From Massilia sp. CFBP 13721 (GTDB lineage: Bacteria; Pseudomonadota; Gammaproteobacteria; Burkholderiales; Burkholderiaceae_D), in contig NZ_JACYUY010000008.1 of the NCBI RefSeq assembly GCF_014842025.1, forward strand, positions 1 through 64,000: a DNA stretch of 64,000 nucleotides, written 5' to 3'. Both the position numbers and the translations under genes were made by a program. The notes under the pieces are model-generated. The model worked only from the letters and a program-made list of their open reading frames with translations. It did no database searches and was not told where the DNA came from. Positions 35,638 through 43,095 of the stretch are shown in pieces (position 1 is the first letter of the stretch; every line of letters begins with the position of its first letter).

Positions 35638-37311
35638 TTACAGGACGACGAAGCCCTGAGTAATTTCGCCCGACGATGCGACGGGATTGAGCGACATGAG
35701 GTAGACCGCGTTCAGCATCGCCATCAGCGGGTCGATCTTTCCGGTGCCCGAGGCTTGTTTCGTGATCAGCACCGCATTCGCGCTCGGCACGATCTTGGCG
35801 TTGCTGACGCACCAGGCCATGAGCGGTTGGCCGCTATGCACGAATAGGCCCTCGGCCAACTTGCGCTCAGCGGTCTTGATCGGGCTGGTCAGCTTCCAAC
35901 CCTGTGTAACGCCGACGATCTTGTCCGTTGGGACGCCACTCATCTCGAGTGCGTCGAGAATGGCGCCAATGCCTTGAGGATCCAGGCCGAGCTTGTCCAG
36001 TACACCAGCCTCGTGGACCATGGCGACGTTCGCGGCAAAGTGGTCGATGTCCTGGCCGATGTGCTCGACCAGTGTCAGGTGACCATCGCGCGCGAAGTCC
36101 TGCAGGCGCGGCGCGATCTCCTTGCGGCGCTCCAGCACCGAGGGGTGCGCCCAGGCATGTGCCCAGCCGAGCCACCGCCGGGTTTCCTTGCAGCGGCCGA
36201 TTGCGTATTGCCCCAGCAAGTCGTCCAGGCCGCCGCCGTCACCACCCATCGTGACCACCTCGGATCGCTCAATCAGGTCGGATAGCGAAAACGTGCGGTC
36301 GAGTACGCCCTGTTGCATCCAGAAATCGGCGCCAGCCCAGCGATCGGAGCGCAGATTCATGCCGATTTCGACGTTCGCGTGCTTCGCCATGAAGCCGCGG
36401 AACGACTCGGGGCCGGCTTGCTCTGCTTTCGTGAATTCGCGCTCAAGGAACGCGCGGTCGACTGAAAACCCGATGTTCGGATTGACCATCGCCATGTTTT
36501 CGAGCAGCAGGCATTCGCCCGACTCGACCATGTCGAGAGGGTGCTCGAAGATGATCGGGACGAAGGCCGGGTCGACGATCTCGCCGTCGCGCACCTTACG
36601 TGCGTACTCGAGCTTCTGCTTAAACACACCCGCTGGTGGCTCATCAGACTGCGTTGTCAGCCAGATGACAAATCCCTCCGGCCGCGATGCCAAGCCGCCC
36701 AGCGCCTCACGGAACATGTTTTCGGCGCTCGACATCTTGCCGAACAGGTGTAGCTCGTCGACCAGGGTGCCGACCGACTTCTTGCCGCCGACCGTGTTCT
36801 GATCGGCTGCCAACACCTTGAGGATTGAGTTGCTCTCCCGGTGCGTGATTTTCTTCTCGTGCGACTGCACGTGCATCAGCGCGTCGAGCTCATCGTCCTT
36901 CTGGACCATGTCGCGCGCTGGCGTGTATGCGTTGTTTGCCACCTCGACGGTCGGGGCCAACACCGAGAACTCCGCCGACTGCCGCCAGTTCAGAATCAAT
37001 GCGGTCAACATGATCCCGGCGGCTACCGTCGACTTCGAGTTCTTTTTCGGCAGTAGCACGAAGAATTCAACAATCAGGCGACGTCCACTCTCGGCGTCGT
37101 AAGCGCCGAAGATGCAGCGCACCAGGTCGAATACCCATTCGGCACACGACTCGCCGAAGGTCGGGCTACCCGGCGCATCAACGATCTTGAGTTCCTTGAA
37201 GATGGCGAGCGCATGCTCAGCCTGCTCCGGAAAAATCGGCGGCGGGATGATTGTCTCGCCCGCGCGAAGTCGCGCCGCCCAATCAGGGCAAGCAGTTGTC
37301 CAATCCGGCAT
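35638..37311 (-). CDS. Terminase large subunit
   Basis: A 557-residue packaging motor and nuclease. The Walker A-like LLPKKNSKST (86-95) and Walker B VDELHLF (184-190) belong to the Terminase_1/HK97 gp2 type. The C-terminal nuclease half has acidic residues in GGDGGGLDD (about 352-360) and further downstream. It pairs with the small subunit immediately upstream. Confidence 0.95.
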   Translation of the reverse strand: MPDWTTACPDWAARLRAGETIIPPPIFPEQAEHALAIFKELKIVDAPGSPTFGESCAEWVFDLVRCIFGAYDAESGRRLIVEFFVLLPKKNSKSTVAAGIMLTALILNWRQSAEFSVLAPTVEVANNAYTPARDMVQKDDELDALMHVQSHEKKITHRESNSILKVLAADQNTVGGKKSVGTLVDELHLFGKMSSAENMFREALGGLASRPEGFVIWLTTQSDEPPAGVFKQKLEYARKVRDGEIVDPAFVPIIFEHPLDMVESGECLLLENMAMVNPNIGFSVDRAFLEREFTKAEQAGPESFRGFMAKHANVEIGMNLRSDRWAGADFWMQQGVLDRTFSLSDLIERSEVVTMGGDGGGLDDLLGQYAIGRCKETRRWLGWAHAWAHPSVLERRKEIAPRLQDFARDGHLTLVEHIGQDIDHFAANVAMVHEAGVLDKLGLDPQGIGAILDALEMSGVPTDKIVGVTQGWKLTSPIKTAERKLAEGLFVHSGQPLMAWCVSNAKIVPSANAVLITKQASGTGKIDPLMAMLNAVYLMSLNPVASSGEITQGFVVL

Positions 37312-37779
37312 TTAAACCTTCTTTCCGCCGGCAGCGACAAGCTTTGGTGGTGCGGTGGCGGAGAATCTTCCGGCGCCAGCCTGTTTGGCGGCGTCCTGCT
37401 TTTGATCTTTTTTGCCGCCCTCACCCAGCTTCTTGTGCTTAAAAGGCAGCATGGCCTTGGCCGCATCCATGCGGTACCGCAGGTCCGCCGCCGGCTCGTT
37501 CATCACCGTGGTGAGGAACTCGATCGGGTCGGCCGTGTGCGGGATTTCGATGACGTCGGCCGGATCCGGGCCGGTCGGCAGCGTCCTCTTTGAGGTCGCG
37601 TCTGAGGTTCCCTGGTGAGCTTGGTCAAGCCGGGCTTTAACATCCTTGTCTTTAACAAGTCGAGAGCCGGCCGCTGATGCTGTTGCTTCGCTGTAGCCGG
37701 CACGAATCGCCGCTTCCTTATTCGAGAACCCGGCCAAAACGGCATCGGCGAAGGCTCGCTTTTTGCCTGTTAAAGCCAT
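37312..37779 (-). CDS. Terminase small subunit
   Basis: A 155-residue DNA-recognition subunit. The N-terminal helix-turn-helix region (KKRAFADAVLAGFSNKEAAI...AGYSEATA) is typical of phage small terminases; the C-terminus is Lys-rich. The ATG at 37779 has a GGAGG ribosome site 9 nt upstream. Stop and large-subunit start are adjacent. Confidence 0.88.
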   Translation of the reverse strand: MALTGKKRAFADAVLAGFSNKEAAIRAGYSEATASAAGSRLVKDKDVKARLDQAHQGTSDATSKRTLPTGPDPADVIEIPHTADPIEFLTTVMNEPAADLRYRMDAAKAMLPFKHKKLGEGGKKDQKQDAAKQAGAGRFSATAPPKLVAAGGKKV

Positions 37780-37918
37780 TAACAATTTCCTCCAAGGGAG
37801 ATTTTTTCCGCGAATGGGAGACATAGCGGTGTCCAGGGCCTCTTGCCTTCTGGACTTTTTATGGGGGGGTGGGGGTCGTTGCATGGGCGCAAGCCATCGA
37901 CCAACCTCCACCAAGGGC
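37780..37918. other. Intergenic stretch, candidate cos region
   Basis: This 139-nt gap lies between an HNH nuclease and the small terminase gene. It contains a G-rich run (37864-37876, seven G, T, five G) and no gene. Cohesive-end sites of HK97-type phages often lie in this place. The exact cut site cannot be read from sequence alone. Confidence 0.35.
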
Positions 37919-38875
37919 CTAGCCGATCAGCAGCAATTGCCCAAGAGGCCGATCGGACTTTTCCGCATTGCATTTCCTGCAAGCGCATTGAGTGTTGCGG
38001 TAGGAGTGCTCACCGCCCACCGAGAGTGGAATGATGTGATCAAGCTCGGGCGCACGATCATCGTATGTGCCGCGCTTCTCTTTCGGCGTCCTCACGCCAC
38101 ACAACTTGCAACGCCAGCCATCGCGATCAAATACCTTGAATGGGTCGACAGGCTCGGCTGTTGCCCCACGCTGCACGGCCTTTCTCTTGAGCCTATTGGC
38201 TCGTTTTTGGGCTCGAGACCGTTGCTCCGCGCAGGGCGCGCAGAGTGTAGTGCTGCCTAATCCATAGAGCGGGCAGAACTCGCACTGGCATTCCTCACAC
38301 GCTATCTGCCTAGCTTCAGCACGATGCTTTTCCAGTGCAGCTTCAAGCGCTTTTACCCTGGCATGAGCAAGATCGCAAGCCCTAGAGCACCGCTCCCTGC
38401 TCGACCTTGTTGGGACGAAGGAAGCGGCGCAAACCTGGCATTCTTTAGCGCTTGGGCTTGTAGCCGCTGGCCTCTTGGCCACTGCCCAATCGCACCTGCA
38501 CTTCATGGAGCAAAAGCGATTAGGGCTCGTGCTCGTTCCGCTTAGTCGGCGATGCGAATCCTTGCCACAATGTTCGCAGACGAACCAGCACCTCTCCTGC
38601 CGAATGGCCGCGAGGTGCTGCTCCATCGGGATATTTCGCTTTCGACGCTGCGCGAGTTGGCTGCACTTAGCCGAGCAATACACCGCTAACCGATTGTTAG
38701 AAAACCTCAATGCACAGTGCTTGCAGATTTGGTTCGATCGATCCTTCTCCTTGCGCGATCTGCGAACGTCCGCGCAGGCCTGGCATGCCTTGTGCGGCTT
38801 GCCAGACTTAAAAAATGACGAGATGCCATTCCCGCATGCGCAGACGGCATGTGAGGTGGAATTGAAAGCAGTCAC
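37919..38875 (-). CDS. HNH endonuclease with multiple zinc-ribbon units
   Basis: A 318-residue protein with at least five CxxC/CxxxC zinc-ribbon-like units (for example CKHCALRFSNN, CEHCGKDS, CQVCAASF). It ends in an HNH nuclease domain: CKLCGVRT, ELDHIIPLSVGGEHSYRN, CRKCNAEKSDR. Base composition is clearly poorer in GC than the flanking packaging genes, by eye. A free-standing homing-type nuclease inserted next to cos, or a packaging helper nuclease, are the two options. Confidence 0.82.
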   Translation of the reverse strand: MTAFNSTSHAVCACGNGISSFFKSGKPHKACQACADVRRSRKEKDRSNQICKHCALRFSNNRLAVYCSAKCSQLAQRRKRNIPMEQHLAAIRQERCWFVCEHCGKDSHRRLSGTSTSPNRFCSMKCRCDWAVAKRPAATSPSAKECQVCAASFVPTRSSRERCSRACDLAHARVKALEAALEKHRAEARQIACEECQCEFCPLYGLGSTTLCAPCAEQRSRAQKRANRLKRKAVQRGATAEPVDPFKVFDRDGWRCKLCGVRTPKEKRGTYDDRAPELDHIIPLSVGGEHSYRNTQCACRKCNAEKSDRPLGQLLLIG

Positions 38876-38953
38876 TGTGATACCCGCGTATTCCAGTTGA
38901 TTAGAGGCCGATCTGTGTTAGCGCACATATCGGCCTTGCTGCTTCAATTTTAC

Positions 38954-39280
38954 CTACTTGATCAGTTCGCCTGTCGCACGCCGCTTGGCCTCAGCTGCGG
39001 ATTTCTCGTTATGGCATGTAGTGCAAAGTAACCACTTATTGGACTCGTGGTCACTACCGCCAGCCCAGAGCGGAATCTTATGGTCGACATCAATGCCAAC
39101 CGCCGTTATTCCCTTCACCGCGCATGCCTGGCACAGGCCGCAGTCACGCAGGCGGATCCGTTCGCGGTCGCGCACGCCGGCGCTGCCCCGCTTCCGCTCG
39201 ACCATCGCGGTCGGCGCCGGGGCAAGCCGTGTGTTCGTGGCGGCCTGGAGGCGTGGCTTCAGGGTGTTGAGCCTGACCAT
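38954..39280 (-). CDS. HNH endonuclease, packaging-associated
   Basis: A 108-residue HNH nuclease (RDCGLCQACAVKG; VDHKIPLWAGGSDHESN; LLCTTCHNEKSAAEAKRR). Small HNH proteins next to terminase are required for cos cleavage in HK97-type phages. Start at 39280 shares one base with the upstream stop (TGATG). Confidence 0.85.
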   Translation of the reverse strand: MVRLNTLKPRLQAATNTRLAPAPTAMVERKRGSAGVRDRERIRLRDCGLCQACAVKGITAVGIDVDHKIPLWAGGSDHESNKWLLCTTCHNEKSAAEAKRRATGELIK

Positions 39281-39450
39281 CAGCGCACCTCGGTCTTGAT
39301 GCCCTTGTCGACCCAGTAGCGCATGCGCTTCCGGTCGGGCTTGCGGCCGGTGAGCCAGCCCATGATGGCGACGCCGATCAGGTAGTGCTTGAGCCACCAG
39401 CGCCACGTCACCGTGACTTCCGCCGTGATCTCGCTCGTGGTCTGGGCCAT
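39280..39450 (-). CDS. Small membrane-associated phage protein
   Basis: A 56-residue protein (AQTTSEITAEVTVTWRWWLK start) with one hydrophobic stretch (YLIGVAIMGWL) and a basic C-terminus. Overlaps the HNH start by one base and the upstream gene's stop by one base. Function unknown. Confidence 0.6.
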   Translation of the reverse strand: MAQTTSEITAEVTVTWRWWLKHYLIGVAIMGWLTGRKPDRKRMRYWVDKGIKTEVR

Positions 39451-39719
39451 CAGCTTTTCCCTTTCCGCCGGCGTCGGCGTGCAGGCCTGGCCGGCGCCGG
39501 TGCACCCAGCAGCAGCAGCTGCACCAGCTCCAGCACACTCATGCCAGGCTTGCCGTGCCCGTTGGCGCGCAGCAGGCGCTTAGCCTCGTAGCAGTCGGCG
39601 AGCAGCTCGCAGTGATCGGCCAGCACGGTAGGCTGGTGCACGTGGTGCAGCATGGCCGGGCGGTTCGGCACGACGGCGCGGACGATCTCGTCCCGGTACA
39701 TCTCGGCGAGGGGAGTCAT
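39450..39719 (-). CDS. Small hypothetical phage protein
   Basis: An 89-residue protein, helical (AEMYRDEIVRAVVPNRPAML; ADHCELLADCYEAKRLL), ending in an Arg/Lys-rich tail. Packed in the operon between overlapping neighbours. Function unknown. Confidence 0.6.
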   Translation of the reverse strand: MTPLAEMYRDEIVRAVVPNRPAMLHHVHQPTVLADHCELLADCYEAKRLLRANGHGKPGMSVLELVQLLLLGAPAPARPARRRRRKGKS

Positions 39720-40066
39720 GCACTGGTCCTGTTGAGGTAGGCGTCGATGGCGCGCGCCAGTGGCGACCAGTCGCAGCGCAGCTGGCGCGACGTGCGCTCC
39801 ATGAACTCGGCGTGAGCAGCGGCAGTGCGCTGGCCCATCCAGGCGTCGAAGTGGATTGCGCGCGGCGCGGGCGCCGGTCTGAAGCGCGGCACGAGGTCAT
39901 AGACCATCAGGGCAGTGGTGATTGCCTTGCCATCCTGAGGGTAGTACTCGCATTGGACACGAACGAATTCGCCAGTGCGAGCATGCAGCGTGAAGGATTT
40001 CGTCAGCTTGGGCAGGCCCAGCGCTTCGATCAGATCCTTGCCGATCTCGTTTGCGGTGATCGCCAT
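39716..40066 (-). CDS. Hypothetical phage protein
   Basis: A 116-residue protein (AITANEIGKDLIEALGLPKL; GEFVRVQCEYYPQDG; FDAWMGQRTAAAHAEFMERT). The N-terminal half looks like a small phage beta domain. ATG at 40066 overlaps the upstream stop (TGATG), so the GTG one codon earlier is less likely. Confidence 0.65.
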   Translation of the reverse strand: MAITANEIGKDLIEALGLPKLTKSFTLHARTGEFVRVQCEYYPQDGKAITTALMVYDLVPRFRPAPAPRAIHFDAWMGQRTAAAHAEFMERTSRQLRCDWSPLARAIDAYLNRTSA

Positions 40067-40167
40067 CACGGCGCCTTACCCTTCTCGGCAGTCAGGTCGA
40101 TGATCGACTGCTCGCGGTTGATCTGCACCATGAAGCGCAGCCATTTGACCTCGGACTCGATGCTCAT
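40066..40167 (-). CDS. Very small phage protein
   Basis: A 33-residue peptide (SIESEVKWLRFMVQINREQS; ends EKGKAP). Supported by operon packing: it ends overlapping the next ATG and begins 20 nt after the upstream stop. Function unknown. Confidence 0.45.
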   Translation of the reverse strand: MSIESEVKWLRFMVQINREQSIIDLTAEKGKAP

Positions 40168-40186
40168 GCGCCGCCGATGCCTTCGC

Positions 40187-40360
40187 TCACGATGCCGACT
40201 CGATTACACGGGCGGCAAATTGACCATCCAGAACGAGGACACCCACATTTGGCGGAAGCTCCATGCGAGCCTGCGCAACAATCATGGCGCGCTGGTCGTC
40301 GGTCAGGCGCGCCGAAACGGACAGGACCAGCGTGGCGGTCTTTGGGATGGCGAGCGACAT
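40187..40360 (-). CDS. Small hypothetical phage protein, first of late operon
   Basis: A 57-residue protein (SLAIPKTATLVLSVSARLTD; GVLVLDGQFAARVIESAS). A strong terminator lies upstream at 40375-40410, so it is the first gene of the late transcript after the control region. Function unknown. Confidence 0.6.
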   Translation of the reverse strand: MSLAIPKTATLVLSVSARLTDDQRAMIVAQARMELPPNVGVLVLDGQFAARVIESAS

Positions 40361-40374
40361 AGACACCTCAGAAA

Positions 40375-40410
40375 TAAAAAAGCCGCCAGCAGCGAGAGCG
40401 CTACGGCGGC
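40375..40410 (-). terminator. Intrinsic terminator at head of late operon
   Basis: On the minus strand GCCGCC...AGCG pairs with CGCT...GGCGGC, followed by seven T. A terminator between a late promoter and the first late gene is the arrangement of lambda pR'-tR', where Q is needed to read through. Confidence 0.75.
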
Positions 40411-40513
40411 GAAGTCCAGCCGAGAGACTGGAGGAGACAATTTGTGGCGGCCGGGATCTCCCAACCCTACGCAGTGCGCTTGACCACACGGCTGCATGCT
40501 CGACTGTCGTTGA

Positions 40514-40792
40514 TCACTTAAGATCCGCGTAGCCGCCCCACTCCGAGCATGCATGCGTGTGGTCACCGATTACGTCGGTGAGGCGCGAAGCTCCCATCAG
40601 GCAGGGTATTCCACAGAGGTGCAGGTACAAGCAGCGGTGCCAATGCGCTGCGCTTCGGTATTCTTGCCGGTTACAGCGTCCGGCGACGTGGCGCGCTTGG
40701 GTAGCGCCCGTCTGGTCTGGCCGGTGCCAGGTCGTATTCGAGTGTGATTTTGGTGCCGTCTCTTGAGTATCGCCGGGCGGGTGCTCCGGCAC
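40514..40792 (-). CDS. Doubtful small Cys/His-rich protein
   Basis: A 92-residue frame with a Cys/His-rich C-terminus (CLYLHLCGIPC; RLTDVIGDHTHACSEWGGY) that looks more protein-like than its first half. No ribosome site is clear. It may be a real short protein starting at an internal codon, or chance. Confidence 0.3.
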   Translation of the reverse strand: MPEHPPGDTQETAPKSHSNTTWHRPDQTGATQARHVAGRCNRQEYRSAAHWHRCLYLHLCGIPCLMGASRLTDVIGDHTHACSEWGGYADLK

Positions 40793-40956
40793 TCATCAGG
40801 CAACTGTGACCCCGTGCGCGTTTCGTCGCGCTTTCACGTGAAGACCAGCGGCAGGTGCGGTTAGCGCTTCATGTGTCACCTCGTCGGTAGGTTGGTCGCC
40901 CCGAACGAGGCGAACCGAACGAGCCCCAGAGCTATCTGCAAAGTGGGCCGTAAACG

Positions 40957-40990
40957 CAAAAAGCCCGAACGTTTGACGGTTCGAGCTTTT
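40957..40990. terminator. Bidirectional intrinsic terminator behind candidate late regulator
   Basis: AAAAGC-C-CGAAC pairs with GTTCG-A-GCTTTT around GTTTGACG (one mismatch), with A and T runs on both sides. It lies 35 nt past the stop of the gene at 41025-41456. Confidence 0.75.
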
Positions 40991-41024
40991 CTTTGGACGA
41001 GCAGAATCGCCCGATGCATGCAGT

Positions 41025-41456
41025 TTACGAGAATTGCAGCCGCGTGGCAACATTGTTGCGCAATTTCTTTTCGAGCTCGTCGCGCGCATCCGTCAGCACG
41101 TCTTCGTAGCGAGCATTCTGGAAACGCCAGGCCGACGCGATGCCCTGGCTCTTGTAGATCGCCCAGCGGTGTTGGATGCAGAGGCTGTCGACCATGGCGT
41201 TGACGACCTCGCCCAGCTTGAGGTCCGCCGCGCGCTGCTGTGCATGGACGTCGCGCTCGTCGACTGCATCGCTGGCCAGCTTCATGCCGCGCGAGCCCAG
41301 GTCCCGGTCGTCCACGCGCATGTAATCGGACCAGCAGGCCATCAGCTGGGCGTACGGGTCTGGCTTCTGAAAGGCCGGCTGCGCCACTCCCTGCTCTCGC
41401 GGGGCTCGGCGCAGTTGTGGGGAAAAGATTGTGCCGAGCGTTGCGGTCATGGTCAT
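41025..41456 (-). CDS. Candidate late transcription regulator / antiterminator
   Basis: A 143-residue protein with a mostly helical C-terminal half (VNAMVDSLCIQHRWAIYK; SAWRFQNARYEDVLTDARDEL). It resembles, in pattern only, the small sigma-like or Q-like late regulators of proteobacterial phages. Its place, last in the leftward early operon and directly before the late region, supports this. Two in-frame ATGs lie near 41456; a GGAGGG site just upstream favours 41456. Confidence 0.45.
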   Translation of the reverse strand: MTMTATLGTIFSPQLRRAPREQGVAQPAFQKPDPYAQLMACWSDYMRVDDRDLGSRGMKLASDAVDERDVHAQQRAADLKLGEVVNAMVDSLCIQHRWAIYKSQGIASAWRFQNARYEDVLTDARDELEKKLRNNVATRLQFS

Positions 41457-41846
41457 GGTTTTGCCCTCCGTAAAGATTCGCAAAGCTTATCATGCCTCCT
41501 GATTTTTATTGCCCTGCCCGAACTTTTCCTGAATTAAATTTTGTCGCTATTTTGCACCAATGCAAAAAGGTCAATCGCCAAGGATGCATTCTGTGACCTC
41601 TCGCAAGACTCGATTTCCGGCTAGAAATACACTGGCTTCACGGTCCTGCAGTTGGATCTATTACTTGGTTCGGTGGAAATAAAGGGCTAGTCGGAAAGTG
41701 TCCTCGGCGAAACAACCCCGACAGCCGGCAGCATGGCAGCCATTCGGCGCTTTCACCATGCGTGGCCGGCACCAGTTTGTATCGAACTAGAAGCACCAAA
41801 GCGAACATTGATCGAGTGCAAGGCTTCGAGAAAGTCGCCCCATAAC
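41457..41846. other. Intergenic region between late regulator and FliT-like gene
   Basis: About 390 nt, AT-richer than the surroundings, containing the palindrome at 41550-41567 and presumably two divergent promoters. No other gene is supported. Confidence 0.5.
41550..41567. promoter_or_regulatory. Palindrome TTTTGCA-CCAA-TGCAAAA upstream of late regulator
   Basis: A perfect 7-bp dyad. On the minus strand TTGACC (41573-41568) abuts it in the place of a -35 element for the gene ending at 41025, so it could be an operator. The -10 is weak. Confidence 0.4.
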
Positions 41847-41927
41847 ATGAGATTTCTCCTCATACGGCGTTACGCCATTCGCGCACTCTATGCGTTCTGG
41901 ATCCTGCTGATCACCTATACCTGGTGC

Positions 41928-42218
41928 ATGACCATGAAACCACAAGACCTTCTGGCTATGTACGAAAGCATAGCGACCATCACAAGCAAGATGGTTTCGG
42001 CTGCAAACGCGCGCGATCTGGACACCCTGGAATCCCTGCGCGAGCAGTGCGGCGCCCAGCTTAGTGCGGCCGCCGGCGGAGTGTCCGCCCTGGAGGGTGC
42101 GCAGCGCTTGCGTAAGATCGAGCTGCTCAAGCAGATCATGGCAAACGACCGGGCGGTCCGCGAGATAACTGAACCGTGGCACGCCAAACTTGAGCAGCTG
42201 GCACGTGCAGCAGCGTGA
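41928..42218 (+). CDS. FliT-like flagellar chaperone / regulator (moron)
   Basis: A 96-residue protein (MTMKPQDLL start; ATITSKMVSAANARDLDTLE; RKIELLKQIMANDRAVREIT; EPWHAKLEQL). The helical pattern and the conserved KIxLLKxIMxxDxxxRxxTEPW region match FliT. In Enterobacteriaceae FliT binds the filament cap protein FliD and inhibits FlhDC. No flagellar neighbour exists here; it lies on the strand opposite to the phage operons, which marks it as cargo. An in-frame ATG at 41847 would add 27 residues with a hydrophobic segment; no start has a clear ribosome site. Confidence 0.7.
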   Translation: MTMKPQDLLAMYESIATITSKMVSAANARDLDTLESLREQCGAQLSAAAGGVSALEGAQRLRKIELLKQIMANDRAVREITEPWHAKLEQLARAAA

Positions 42219-42232
42219 CGCGAAGGAATAGC

Positions 42233-42490
42233 ATGCAAGGCGCCCTCACCCAGCCCAACTCCACGATCGACCGCAGCAGAGTGCGGCGCTTGGTGGAAGA
42301 ATACAGCGCGCACCTTTTCGCGCTTGCCGCTGTCCGTGGTGACCTAAGCGAATCCATATCTACGCATGGCCGCCACGTGCGCGCATTTATGACCACGCTC
42401 GACGAAACGGACCGGGCGCAATTCGTATCTTTTTACATGCAGGAGATGAGCGCGCGCGGGATAGCGCATGATGTGACCCTATCCCAGTAG
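42233..42490 (+). CDS. Small hypothetical protein following FliT-like gene
   Basis: An 85-residue helical protein (RSRVRRLVEEYSAHLFALAA; RGDLSES; VRAFMTTLDETDRAQFVSFY). SD-like GAAGGA precedes the ATG at 42233, 15 nt after the FliT-like stop. It is a paralogue of the N-terminal half of the membrane protein at 54997-55392. Function unknown; probably co-transcribed with the FliT-like gene. Confidence 0.65.
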   Translation: MQGALTQPNSTIDRSRVRRLVEEYSAHLFALAAVRGDLSESISTHGRHVRAFMTTLDETDRAQFVSFYMQEMSARGIAHDVTLSQ

Positions 42491-42499
42491 TGCGGCTGG

Positions 42500-42844
42500 T
42501 CAGAATTCCTCCAGCGCCCAGCCACCGCCATCTTTCTTTGGCTTCGCCTGGATCGCGATGAAGCGCATCGGGTACAGGTCGGCGGCAATCTTGATCTTCG
42601 CGCGCGCGTCGTCGAGCCAGTATCCCTTCACTTCGTGCATCTCCAGTTGGCCGTCGGCGAGCATGACCGCGAAGTCCGGGCTGTAGAACGTGTTGTCAGC
42701 CAGGCGCAGCTTGATCCCCTCGAACTTGAACCAGGCCACCTCGCCAGCGTGGCGCCGCAGCTCCAGCGTGGCGGCGTAGGCCTGCTCGGTCTTGTTCATC
42801 GCGCCCGTCTTGAGGCGCCCGAGTGCCTGAAGACCCTTCTTCAC
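42500..42844 (-). CDS. DUF1064-type predicted nuclease
   Basis: A 114-residue protein with the PD-(D/E)xK-like core of DUF1064: FYSPDFAVML, then MHEVKGYW, then DDARAKIKIAADLYP. Such phage proteins are proposed nucleases in replication or recombination. GTG start at 42844 overlaps the upstream stop (GTGA). Confidence 0.82.
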   Translation of the reverse strand: MKKGLQALGRLKTGAMNKTEQAYAATLELRRHAGEVAWFKFEGIKLRLADNTFYSPDFAVMLADGQLEMHEVKGYWLDDARAKIKIAADLYPMRFIAIQAKPKKDGGGWALEEF

Positions 42845-43095
42845 TGGCGCGCCTCGATCGTTGCGGCCACCGCGCTGGCCATGCGCTGCAGCTTTGCATT
42901 GAACCAGCGGCGCACGCAGTACGAGCGCGCCACGCTAATCACCGTGTATATCGCACCCAGGGCCAGGTTCGCGCCTGGCGTGATGTGAAACCCGAACAGC
43001 GGGAAGATGAACATGTTGGCCGTGAAGTTGATCGCGAAGCCGATGATGACGTTGATGATCGCCTCGATCAGCGAGCCGAGTCGAGTTTGCATCAT
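42841..43095 (-). CDS. Small phage membrane protein (DUF7220-like)
   Basis: An 84-residue protein with two membrane segments (IEAIINVIIGFAINFTANMF; GAIYTVISVARSY) ending RRWFNAKLQRM. Conserved in many tailed phages next to nucleotide or replication genes; role unknown. Confidence 0.75.
   Translation of the reverse strand: MMQTRLGSLIEAIINVIIGFAINFTANMFIFPLFGFHITPGANLALGAIYTVISVARSYCVRRWFNAKLQRMASAVAATIEARQ

Larger units (their letters stand above)
40411..41024. promoter_or_regulatory. 614-nt intergenic region, candidate late promoter region
   Basis: No convincing large gene. It lies between the candidate late regulator (41025-41456) and the late operon and is bounded by terminators on both sides, so the late promoter should be here. 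A minus-strand frame at 40514-40792 is listed separately. I could not pick out a convincing -35/-10 pair. Confidence 0.45.
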
